From the NCBI GenBank assembly GCA_903903765.1, contig CAIVAH010000244.1, positions 1 to 5,892 of the forward strand: 5,892 nt of DNA, written 5' to 3'. This DNA comes from an uncultured Methylococcaceae bacterium. GTDB taxonomy: Bacteria > Pseudomonadota > Gammaproteobacteria > Methylococcales > Methylomonadaceae. Positions 1 to 5,892 of the stretch are shown piece by piece. The notes beneath the pieces were generated by a model. That model was not told where the DNA came from and searched no databases. It saw only the letters and a program-made list of their open reading frames with translations. A program made the position numbers and the translations under genes. The number at the start of each line of letters is the position of its first letter. Positions within the stretch are counted from its first letter, which is position 1.

Positions 1-172
1 CAATTTAGTGAACTATCACACGAAAAACCATACTTAATATATTGAAATATAAAAAGCTATAATTATATTTTTATCAACATATAATTCAAGTTGAATCTAA
101 CTCCCATCATAAAAACCTACCCATTAAAGTAAGATATAATATTTTCAATCAATCGACTTAACAGGCTTACTA
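1..172. other. AT-rich intergenic leader upstream of proA
   Basis: This is the only intergenic stretch of any size. It is very AT-rich and I find no convincing coding sequence in it. All six frames are broken by stops within a few dozen bases; one plus-strand frame is open from base 1 to a TGA at 43-45, but that is too short to assign to an upstream gene. It holds three exact TATAAT hexamers (58-63, 80-85, 135-140) and a 13-base inverted repeat (84-96). Only the hexamer nearest proA is placed to drive that gene; the others may be chance matches in AT-rich DNA. Confidence 0.6.
112..140 (+). promoter_or_regulatory. Candidate sigma-70 promoter for the proA-nadD-rsfS-ATPase genes
   Basis: A perfect TATAAT lies at 135-140, which would put the transcription start near 147 and give a leader of about 26 bases before the proA ATG at 173. 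The position 16-18 bases upstream holds only A-rich sequence (about 112-117), not a recognisable TTGACA, and there is no TG extension before the -10 box. The call rests on the -10 match and its position. An alternative further upstream is TTGAAA at 42-47 with TATATT at 64-69, spaced by 16 bases. Confidence 0.4.
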
Positions 173-1429
173 ATGGATATTAAAACTTACATGCAAGATC
201 TGGGAATTAAAGCCAGAACAGCCGCAAAAGAAATCAGCAGAACAGAATCAGGTAAAAAAAATCTAGCCCTATTAAAAATAGCTGAGATTATCGAACAAAA
301 CCAAACCATCCTAATAGCTGAAAATCAAAAAGATTTAGCAGTTGCTAATCAAAATGGTCTTGATGCTGCTTCTTTAGACCGCTTAACCATAAGTGCTAAA
401 AGTGTAGTAGCAATGGTTGAAGGTTTGAAACAAGTTGCAGCACTAACAGATCCCGTAGGTGAAATTAGTAATTTAAGCTACAGACCCAGTGGCATTCAAG
501 TGGGACAAATGCGCGTCCCTTTAGGTGTGATTGGTATAATTTATGAATCACGACCTAATGTTACCATAGATGCAGCCGCTTTATGTCTTAAATCGGGTAA
601 TGCCTGCATTTTAAGAGGTGGTTCTGAAGCTATTCATTCAAATCAAGCTATTGCAGCTTGTATTTCAGAGGGCCTAGCCGCATCTGGTTTACCTATTGAA
701 ACCGTACAAATTGTTACTACTACCGACCGAGCAGCAGTCGGTGAGCTTATTACCCTTAAAGACTATGTCGATGTCATTGTACCGCGTGGAGGTAAAAGCT
801 TAATTGCACGTATTTCTCAAGATGCCACGATTCCTGTTATTAAACATTTAGACGGTATTTGTCATGTTTATATTGATGACAAAGCCGATTTAGATAAAGC
901 AGTTAAGATTGCCGACAATGCAAAAACCCATCGGTACGGTGTGTGCAATGCGATGGAAACATTATTAATTGCAGAAGGCATTGCAGCTAAAATACTACCT
1001 CTACTAACTGACATCTACTTAACTAAAGGTGTTGAGTTACGCGGTTGTTTAAAAACCTGCTCATTGGTACCACAAGCCATAAGAGCCAGTGATGAAGATT
1101 GGCATACTGAATATCTAGCACCCATATTATCTATTAAAATAGTGCATGGCTTAGATGAAGCTATAGAACATATTAGCCAATACAGTTCTGCACATACCGA
1201 AGCCATTGTTACGGAAGACTACACCCGTGCAAGACGTTTTTTACGTGAAGTCGATTCTAGTTCAGTGATGATTAATGCTTCTACACGGTTTGCTGATGGT
1301 TTTGAATATGGCTTGGGCGCAGAGATTGGAATCAGTACTGACAAATTACATGCTAGAGGCCCTGTTGGTTTAACAGGCTTGACCTCTTTAAAATATATCG
1401 TGTTAGGCGATGGCCATATCAGACAGTAA
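173..1429 (+). CDS. proA: Glutamate-5-semialdehyde dehydrogenase (gamma-glutamyl phosphate reductase)
   Basis: ProA catalyses the NADPH-dependent reduction of glutamyl 5-phosphate to glutamate 5-semialdehyde, the second step of proline synthesis, in the cytoplasm. The 418-residue product has the usual family length and appears complete. Visible family signatures are ESRPNVT (125-131), [14 protein letters not shown] (140-153), VPRGG (203-207), the catalytic cysteine region [10 protein letters not shown] with C258, and the C-terminal block [20 protein letters not shown] (380-399). The ATG at 173 is preceded by AGG at 163-165 with a 7-base spacer, and the N-terminal residues fit the family. proA is the first gene of the tight plus-strand series; nadD starts on the base after its stop. 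Its kinase partner proB is not in the window, which is common in gammaproteobacteria where proA neighbours nadD. Nothing is truncated or missing. Confidence 0.97.
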   Translation: MDIKTYMQDLGIKARTAAKEISRTESGKKNLALLKIAEIIEQNQTILIAENQKDLAVANQNGLDAASLDRLTISAKSVVAMVEGLKQVAALTDPVGEISNLSYRPSGIQVGQMRVPLGVIGIIYESRPNVTIDAAALCLKSGNACILRGGSEAIHSNQAIAACISEGLAASGLPIETVQIVTTTDRAAVGELITLKDYVDVIVPRGGKSLIARISQDATIPVIKHLDGICHVYIDDKADLDKAVKIADNAKTHRYGVCNAMETLLIAEGIAAKILPLLTDIYLTKGVELRGCLKTCSLVPQAIRASDEDWHTEYLAPILSIKIVHGLDEAIEHISQYSSAHTEAIVTEDYTRARRFLREVDSSSVMINASTRFADGFEYGLGAEIGISTDKLHARGPVGLTGLTSLKYIVLGDGHIRQ

Positions 1430-2050
1430 ATGATTGGCATATTAGGCGGAACGTTTAATCCTGTTCATTACGGCCATCTACGTTCAGCACTGGAAGTTAA
1501 AGAAATCTTTGAGTTAACAGAACTACGATTAGTGCTTAGTGCGCAACCCCCTCATCGAGATCAACCAACTGCCAGTACAGAAAACCGTTTAAAGATGTTA
1601 ACGCTCGCTATTGATGAACAGCCTGATTTAAAGATTGATGACCGAGAGCTTAATCGTTCAGGCCCTTCTTATATGGTGGATACCCTAAAATCAATACGTG
1701 ATGAAATCGACACACAACCTTTATTATTGTTTATCGGTACTGATGCGTTTAATCAACTAACTCACTGGCATCAATGGCAAGCTTTATTTGATTATGCTCA
1801 CATTGTCGTGTTAACCCGCCCTAACTATACACCACAAAGCCTAAGTGTTTTTTTTAACAAGCATTTAGCTAAAGAACACACTGAATTGGCACAGAATAGT
1901 GCGGGTAAGTTATACTTTCAATCAGTTAGACAACTCGATATTTCGGCAACTGCTATCAGAAACATGATTGCTGAACATAAGAATCCGGGGTTTTTACTCC
2001 CCGACAAGGTGCTAACCTATATTAGGCAACAACAGCTTTACCTGAGATAA
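1430..2050 (+). CDS. nadD: Nicotinate-nucleotide adenylyltransferase
   Basis: NadD transfers AMP from ATP to nicotinate mononucleotide, giving deamido-NAD in NAD synthesis. The 206 residues cover the whole nucleotidyltransferase fold. The N-terminal GGTFNPVHYGHL (6-17) carries the HxxH nucleotide-binding signature (H13, H16), followed by FIGTDAF (101-107), the aromatic stretch HWHQW (112-116), and ISATAIR (171-177), the variant of the ISSTxIR motif that binds ATP phosphates. The start is fixed: the proA stop TAA (1427-1429) is directly upstream in the same frame, so no longer start is possible, and a later start would remove the GGTFNP motif. No good Shine-Dalgarno lies at normal spacing, so translation probably depends on ribosomes finishing proA. 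The proA-nadD-rsfS order supports the assignment. Confidence 0.96.
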   Translation: MIGILGGTFNPVHYGHLRSALEVKEIFELTELRLVLSAQPPHRDQPTASTENRLKMLTLAIDEQPDLKIDDRELNRSGPSYMVDTLKSIRDEIDTQPLLLFIGTDAFNQLTHWHQWQALFDYAHIVVLTRPNYTPQSLSVFFNKHLAKEHTELAQNSAGKLYFQSVRQLDISATAIRNMIAEHKNPGFLLPDKVLTYIRQQQLYLR

Positions 2051-2058
2051 TAATCTCA
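2043..2058 (+). repeat. Short inverted repeat across the nadD stop codon
   Basis: TGAGAT (2043-2048) and ATCTCA (2053-2058) are perfect reverse complements separated by four bases, and the nadD TAA (2048-2050) lies inside. In RNA this would be a weak 6-base-pair hairpin ending about 10 bases before the rsfS ribosome binding site. There is no U-run after it, so it is not a typical terminator. It may be chance, or it may affect mRNA processing or rsfS translation. Confidence 0.3.
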
Positions 2059-2068
2059 TCATATCACT

Positions 2069-2073
2069 AGGAA
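2069..2073 (+). promoter_or_regulatory. Ribosome binding site of rsfS
   Basis: AGGAA lies 5 bases before the ATG at 2079. It is the clearest Shine-Dalgarno match on the plus strand and supports that start. Confidence 0.65.
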
Positions 2074-2078
2074 TTTTA

Positions 2079-2450
2079 ATGCAAGTAGAAGATTTATTAA
2101 AAGCAGTCCAAGAAGTTTTGGATGAACGTAAAGGACACAATATTGTTACATTGGATGTGCGTGGAAAAACCAGCTTTACAGACTACATGATCGTGGTAAC
2201 CGGTACATCGGATCGCCACCTGAAATCACTATGTGATTATGTGGCAGTAAAAGCCAAAGAATTAGGCTTTAAACCGTTAGGTATAGAAGGTGACTTAGGT
2301 TCAGATTGGGTACTACTCGACTTAGCTGATATTATCGTACATGCAATGACCGCGCAAGCTCGTGGATTTTACCAATTAGAAAAACTTTGGTCAGTTGAGG
2401 GTAGCTCTCAAATTGAAGACGAAAATGAAGATGAAATAGTCAACGAGTAA
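2079..2450 (+). CDS. rsfS: Ribosome silencing factor RsfS (YbeB/Iojap family)
   Basis: RsfS binds ribosomal protein L14 (uL14) on the large subunit and blocks joining with the small subunit, lowering translation during starvation or stationary phase. The 123-residue product shows the family hallmarks: LDVRGKTSFTDYMIVVTGTS (25-44), R46 and H47, GIEGDLGSDWVLLDLADIIV (68-87) and YQLEKLW (98-104). The conserved domain ends near residue 105, about where E. coli RsfS stops. The remaining 18 residues form an extra tail with 8 Asp/Glu of unknown role. The ATG at 2079 has a good ribosome binding site and matches the family N-terminus. It lies 28 bases after nadD, the usual partner, and 6 bases before the ATPase gene. 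In many gammaproteobacteria rlmH follows, but not here. Confidence 0.95.
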   Translation: MQVEDLLKAVQEVLDERKGHNIVTLDVRGKTSFTDYMIVVTGTSDRHLKSLCDYVAVKAKELGFKPLGIEGDLGSDWVLLDLADIIVHAMTAQARGFYQLEKLWSVEGSSQIEDENEDEIVNE

Positions 2451-2456
2451 ACCGAC

Positions 2457-4403
2457 ATGTCAGCCTTAGCTAATAAACCTGAAATAGCCAACTTTAACAA
2501 CGGCCTTGCCGTCATCAGCTTAATCGGGATTATTAGCTATCTAGCGCTACCGTATTTACTCGCTATTAATCCAGAAGTATTTACCCTGATTATTAACACT
2601 GATTTTTCATCTCCACATAGCCAAATCTTTAACGGAAATTATATTTTTTCCGGCACTACCAAACAAATACCACTCTTTATCATTTTAATATTGGGTGGTT
2701 TACCTTTAGTTTTTAATATTCTAAGCAAACTAGCAAAAGGGGATTGGGGCGCGGACTTATTAGCCGCATTATCAATTTTAACTGCAGTCCTATTACATGA
2801 ATATTTAGCCGCTAGTATAGTGGTGTTAATGATCTCTAGTGGAGCGGCCTTAGAACAATACGCCATACGCAAAGCATCTTCTGTGTTAGAAGCGTTATCA
2901 AAACGAATGCCCGCTGTAGCGCACCGAAAATCAGCAGACAATTTAACTGACATTGGTACAGAACAAGTGTGTATCGGGGACGAACTATTAATTCTACCCC
3001 ACGAAATATGTCCGGTAGATGGCACTGTTATTGAAGGCTCCGGCACTATGGACGAATCCTATTTAACCGGTGAACCATATCAAATGTCTAAAACGACAGG
3101 TTCTTCTGTTATGTCAGGTGCCATTAATGGCGACAGCGCCTTAACTATTAGAGCTGACAAACTTGCAATTGATTCCCGGTATGCAAAAATCATGGAGGTA
3201 ATGAAATCTTCAGAAAATTATCGTCCGAATATTAGACGCTTGGGAGATCAATTAGGCGCTATATATACCCCCATCGCTATAGTTATTGCTTTAGCTGCGT
3301 GGTGGTTTAGTGCAGATGTTATGCGCTTTTTGGCAGTATTAGTCATTGCCACACCCTGCCCTTTATTAATTGGCATTCCTGTCACCGTTATCAGTTCTAT
3401 TTCTTTAGCCGCACGCCGAGAGATTATCATTAAAAACCCTGCAATACTCGAAACTATTGGCCAATGTCGCACTGCCATTTTTGATAAAACAGGCACCCTC
3501 ACCTATGGCAGACCTTGGTTAACCTCTATTATTTGTGCTGATAATCAAAACGAAACCGAACTATTATTATTAACTGCTAGTTTAGAACGTTATTCAAAAC
3601 ATCCTTTATCCAGCGCGATTTTATTAGCTACCGAAAAAGCTGGACTTACCTTGACAACTGCTAGTGAAATCGCAGAACTGCCTGGCCATGGCCTAACCGG
3701 CAAGGTCTCAGGAAAACATGTCCAAATTACCAGTCGTAAACAATTTATCAATTTACACCCCATGGACGCTTTAGCACTTCCCCCCATAACAGGTGGACTA
3801 GAGTGTATTGTATTAATAAATCATCAGTATGCCGGTACCTTGCAATTTAGAGATGAAGTTAGATCTGATAGCTCTTCATTTATTAATCACCTACAACCTA
3901 ACCATCTATTTGAAAAAGTGATGATTGTGTCAGGGGATAAAGAATCTGAAGTAAAATTTTTAGCAGAACAAGTAGGTATTCAACACATACACTTTAGCCA
4001 AAGTCCTGAGCAAAAACTTGATATTGTACGTGCAGAAACTCAAGCCGCTAAAACCGTATATTTGGGAGATGGAATTAATGATGCCCCGTCTTTAACCGCT
4101 GCCACTATTGGAATTGCCTTTGGTCAAAACAGTGATATCACGGGAGAATCAGCGGATGCTGTGATTATGGATAGCTCACTCTTAAAGGTCGATGAGTTGT
4201 TTCATATCGGTGCCAGAATGCGCAAAATTGCTTTGCAAAGCGCTGTCGGCGGCATGATCTTAAGTCTGATAGGTATGGGCTTCGCTAGCTTAGGTTACCT
4301 AAGCCCAGTCGCCGGTGCAGTCACCCAAGAAATCATTGATGTACTCGCGGTATTAAATGCCCTAAGAGCCGCAATACCACCAAAAAACTTATCTGATTAT
4401 TAG
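2457..4403 (+). CDS. P1B-like heavy-metal-translocating P-type ATPase, TPC type, ion unknown
   Basis: This inner-membrane cation pump is driven by ATP. The catalytic set is complete: actuator-domain TGE (204-206) in MDESYLTGEP, phosphorylated D343 in DKTGTLT (343-349), the nucleotide-domain HP pair H382-P383 (SKHPL where SEHPL is usual), and GDGIND (537-542). About eight membrane segments are visible, near 15-36, 70-90, 98-112, 114-132, 268-285, 288-310, 595-613 and 616-636, the P1B layout. The metal-site helix has TPC (299-301) instead of CPC. There is no N-terminal heavy-metal domain, CXXC motif or His-rich tail, and no C-terminal hemerythrin domain. The last segment carries QEIIDVLAVLNALR, typical of an uncharacterised ATPase subfamily. 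I therefore do not assign copA, zntA or cadA. The ATG at 2457 is 6 bases after rsfS, in the same frame, with only a weak GAG (2445-2447) as ribosome binding site, so it is probably co-transcribed with rsfS. Confidence 0.9.
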   Translation: MSALANKPEIANFNNGLAVISLIGIISYLALPYLLAINPEVFTLIINTDFSSPHSQIFNGNYIFSGTTKQIPLFIILILGGLPLVFNILSKLAKGDWGADLLAALSILTAVLLHEYLAASIVVLMISSGAALEQYAIRKASSVLEALSKRMPAVAHRKSADNLTDIGTEQVCIGDELLILPHEICPVDGTVIEGSGTMDESYLTGEPYQMSKTTGSSVMSGAINGDSALTIRADKLAIDSRYAKIMEVMKSSENYRPNIRRLGDQLGAIYTPIAIVIALAAWWFSADVMRFLAVLVIATPCPLLIGIPVTVISSISLAARREIIIKNPAILETIGQCRTAIFDKTGTLTYGRPWLTSIICADNQNETELLLLTASLERYSKHPLSSAILLATEKAGLTLTTASEIAELPGHGLTGKVSGKHVQITSRKQFINLHPMDALALPPITGGLECIVLINHQYAGTLQFRDEVRSDSSSFINHLQPNHLFEKVMIVSGDKESEVKFLAEQVGIQHIHFSQSPEQKLDIVRAETQAAKTVYLGDGINDAPSLTAATIGIAFGQNSDITGESADAVIMDSSLLKVDELFHIGARMRKIALQSAVGGMILSLIGMGFASLGYLSPVAGAVTQEIIDVLAVLNALRAAIPPKNLSDY

Positions 4404-4404
4404 G

Positions 4405-5055
4405 TTAAATATGTATTTGCTCAGCTAATAAATCAAAATCAGTTTTAGGTGTGTGAGGTAATACACCTAATAACGGGGCTGATAGTAAATGCTTAATGGT
4501 ATCAATATTTTCGCCCGTATTTAACATATCTGCATCCACACACACAGCTAACCAGCCGGCACAAACTAATCCTGATTGCTTTATAGCCTGATACGTTAAT
4601 TTAGCGTGATTAATACACCCTAATTTTATACCCACTACTAAAATAACCGGCAAGCCCAAAGATTTGGCCAAATCACTAATATCTTGCTGAGCATTTAAAG
4701 GTGCATACCAGCCACCAGCCCCTTCAACAATAACGACATCAGCCATTTCTTTTAGTGCGGCATAGCAGTCAATAATTTTACTAAACTCAACAGGATTATT
4801 AATGCCCGCAATATGGGGAGATACTGGCTGCTCGTAAGCATAGGAATTTATTAATTCATAAGGCACATGCACAGATGCATTAGCTTGAATTAATAGTGCA
4901 TCTTCATTACGATTATTTAACTCACACCCCGCGGCCACTGGTTTCATACCGACCACGACTTTACCTAGCTTTTTGAAATAACGCATTAAAGCTATAGTCG
5001 CCCAAGTTTTACCTGCATTAGTATCAGTCCCCGTTATAAAATACCCCAGACTCAT
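4405..5055 (-). CDS. bioD: ATP-dependent dethiobiotin synthetase
   Basis: BioD closes the ureido ring of 7,8-diaminopelargonate with CO2 and ATP to give dethiobiotin, the next-to-last step of biotin synthesis, in the cytoplasm. The 216-residue product has normal family length. It starts with the P-loop TGTDTNAGKT (8-17), with K16 and T17, followed by the substrate-binding KPVAAG (38-43), VSPHIA (78-83) and VEGAGGWYAPL (110-120), the usual family blocks. The ATG at 5055-5053 is preceded by AAGGTG (5070-5065) with a 9-base spacer, which fixes the start. The gene lies 6 bases after bioC, so the two are almost certainly one transcript. Its stop faces the ATPase stop across one base. No anomalies are seen. 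Confidence 0.97.
   Translation of the reverse strand: MSLGYFITGTDTNAGKTWATIALMRYFKKLGKVVVGMKPVAAGCELNNRNEDALLIQANASVHVPYELINSYAYEQPVSPHIAGINNPVEFSKIIDCYAALKEMADVVIVEGAGGWYAPLNAQQDISDLAKSLGLPVILVVGIKLGCINHAKLTYQAIKQSGLVCAGWLAVCVDADMLNTGENIDTIKHLLSAPLLGVLPHTPKTDFDLLAEQIHI
4445..4470. repeat. 8-bp inverted repeat near the 3' end of bioD
   Basis: TTAGGTGT (4445-4452) and ACACCTAA (4463-4470) are perfect reverse complements around a 10-base loop. The repeat lies in the bioD codons for LLGVLPHTPK and about 40 bases past the ATPase stop on the other strand. Because the ATPase and bioD stops are one base apart, a plus-strand transcript must end inside bioD, and this is the nearest clear hairpin. No strong T-run follows on the plus strand. 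On the minus strand a loose T-rich stretch follows. A role in termination is only a guess, and codon constraint may explain the symmetry. Confidence 0.3.
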
Positions 5056-5061
5056 ACTTTA

Positions 5062-5892
5062 TTACACCTTTGCAATAACGTTAATGACTTCAAAAGTAGC
5101 GGGAATTTTATTATTAACCCGCAAATCTTCATAAGAAGAAAACATTTTTTGCATCGCTGTTTTAGACGTCAATGATTTATTGCGACCTGAAACCTGTTGA
5201 GCACCCAACCCTTTTAACTCTTGCATTAAAAATCTAACACTTGGGTATGTAGACACATAAGAATGGCTCACGATTTTAATGTCTTTAAATCCAGCTTGCT
5301 CCAAAAACTGCTGAATATCTGCCTGACTATAAAAATCGTTTACATGATTGTAATGATCAACCGTTGCCCACGCCATTTTTAATTCTTGTAAAGTTTTAGG
5401 ACCAAATGTTGAAAACACTAATTGCCCTTCAGCTTTTAAAACGCGCTTAATATCACAAAACACAGCGGTTAAGTTATGACACCATTGCAGGGCTAAATTA
5501 GAAAACAAGTGATCAACACTATCAGAAACAATAGGTAAGAACTCTGCATCTGCGCAGACGTAATTAATAGCCTCTCTAGAGTCTAATTTTATCTGGGTGG
5601 TTTTTAACATGGCATGGGCGATATCCAAGGCAATTAAATGCTGATGATTTAGCGCCGCAGCTATCTCAGATGTTAAAAATCCAGTACCACAGCCCAAGTC
5701 TAATAAAACACCCTGACATTGTTTAATATCCACCAAGCTTAACAATTCTCGACCCACCTGACGCTGTAACTCAGCAACACCATCATAAGTATTGGCTGCT
5801 TTTGCAAATGAGTGCTTAATTCGTCTTTTGTCCAATCGCACTGGCACGAACTTGGAGATAATCTCTAATAATTCCTTAGAATGCGATAAAAA
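5062..5892 (-). CDS. bioC: Malonyl-ACP O-methyltransferase BioC, probably the 3' part of a BioH-BioC fusion; 5' end outside window
   Basis: BioC methylates the free carboxyl of malonyl-ACP with S-adenosylmethionine, disguising it so that fatty acid synthesis can build pimeloyl-ACP methyl ester for biotin. Counting from a GTG at 5847-5845, the domain has 261 residues. SAM-binding motif I is LLDLGCGTG (48-56), with D75 as the expected ribose-binding acid, then ADAEFLP (99-105) and SNLALQW (116-122). The BioC-specific blocks FSTFGPKTLQEL (145-156) and GRNKSLT (221-227) separate it from other methyltransferases. Ending at the GTG gives a normal BioC N-terminus, but the frame has no stop upstream to the window edge and no ribosome binding site at usual spacing; the only AGGA ends 25 bases before the GTG. 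The 15 upstream residues look like a BioH C-terminus, so I annotate the gene as open at the right edge. If it is not a fusion, the gene is 5062-5847 with a GTG start. Confidence 0.93.
   Translation of the reverse strand, partial: FLSHSKELLEIISKFVPVRLDKRRIKHSFAKAANTYDGVAELQRQVGRELLSLVDIKQCQGVLLDLGCGTGFLTSEIAAALNHQHLIALDIAHAMLKTTQIKLDSREAINYVCADAEFLPIVSDSVDHLFSNLALQWCHNLTAVFCDIKRVLKAEGQLVFSTFGPKTLQELKMAWATVDHYNHVNDFYSQADIQQFLEQAGFKDIKIVSHSYVSTYPSVRFLMQELKGLGAQQVSGRNKSLTSKTAMQKMFSSYEDLRVNNKIPATFEVINVIAKV
5065..5070 (-). promoter_or_regulatory. Ribosome binding site of bioD inside the bioC 3' end
   Basis: On the minus strand AAGGTG lies 9 bases before the bioD ATG and overlaps the last codons of bioC (Lys-Val), directly before a tandem TAATAA. 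Ribosomes ending bioC would stop on the bioD initiation site, which suggests translational coupling. Confidence 0.6.
5848..5892 (-). other. bioH: BioH-like C-terminal segment in frame with bioC (partial)
   Basis: The 15 codons before the usual BioC start read FLSHSKELLEIISKF. BioH pimeloyl-ACP methyl ester esterases end with a PF(I/L)SHP block just after the catalytic histidine, followed by a short helix rich in Leu and Phe, and this segment fits that pattern. The other two minus-strand frames hit stops in this stretch and show no BioH likeness. Bifunctional BioHC proteins with BioH first and BioC second are known in some gammaproteobacteria. The esterase active site would be outside the window, so this rests on a short match. 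Confidence 0.6.

Noticed and set aside
58..85. Two further TATAAT hexamers (58-63 and 80-85)
   Set aside because: Neither has a suitable -35 box at 16-18 bases, and such hexamers are expected by chance in sequence this AT-rich.
1015..1440. Open frames on the minus strand across proA
   Set aside because: They lie opposite a well-conserved gene, lack ribosome binding sites, and their translations resemble no family.
1986..2003. CGGGG/CCCCG hairpin with a T-rich loop near the end of nadD
   Set aside because: The T-run is in the loop rather than after the stem, the arms are only 5 bases, and the region is coding for nadD.
2639..3787. Three minus-strand open frames opposite the ATPase gene
   Set aside because: They are antisense shadows of a continuous, fully motif-bearing ATPase and have no start signals or recognisable domains.
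4277..4306. Perfect inverted repeat (GCTTAGG and CCTAAGC around TTA at 4288-4304) with an alternative outer arm GGGCTT/AAGCCC
   Set aside because: It lies inside the ATPase coding sequence about 100 bases before the stop, encodes a conserved membrane segment, and no T-run follows, so it is not a credible terminator.
2457..4403. Assignment of the ATPase as CopA (copper) or ZntA/CadA (zinc/cadmium)
   Set aside because: The CPC motif and N-terminal CXXC metal-binding domain typical of these pumps are missing.
1..5892. Mobile element, CRISPR array, toxin-antitoxin or defence system
   Set aside because: No transposase, integrase, direct repeat array or related gene pair is visible; all the coding space is taken by housekeeping or transport genes.

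Overview
The window looks like ordinary chromosomal DNA of an AT-rich gammaproteobacterium (GC roughly 40% by eye). The reasons are the proA-nadD-rsfS gene order, known from several gammaproteobacterial lineages, and a BioC/BioH/BioD-type biotin pathway. A relative of marine or methanotrophic gammaproteobacteria is possible, but the sequence alone does not settle the genus. Almost every base is coding; the only real intergenic stretch is the first 172 bases.

Left part, plus strand: an AT-rich leader (1-172) with a consensus -10 box, then four tightly packed genes. proA (glutamyl-5-phosphate reductase, proline synthesis) is followed with no intervening base by nadD (nicotinate-nucleotide adenylyltransferase, NAD synthesis). 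After 28 bases comes rsfS (ribosome silencing factor, with an acidic C-terminal tail), and after 6 bases a 648-residue metal-type P-type ATPase. The spacing suggests one transcript. The ATPase lies directly after rsfS, where rlmH stands in many gammaproteobacteria. It lacks an N-terminal metal-binding domain and has TPC instead of CPC in its metal-site membrane helix, so its ion is uncertain.

Right part, minus strand: two consecutive biotin genes, bioC (malonyl-ACP O-methyltransferase) then bioD (dethiobiotin synthetase), converge on the ATPase gene. One base separates the ATPase and bioD stop codons. The bioC reading frame stays open to the right window edge, and the 15 residues before the usual BioC start resemble the C-terminus of BioH. 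The gene is therefore probably the 3' part of a bioH-bioC fusion (BioHC), cut by the window edge. BioC would open pimeloyl-ACP synthesis by methylating malonyl-ACP, BioH would later remove the methyl group, and BioD would make dethiobiotin.

I see no mobile element, CRISPR array, tRNA or rRNA gene, or defence system. The points most worth a second look are the probable BioHC fusion, the TPC-type ATPase next to rsfS, and the very tight gene junctions.
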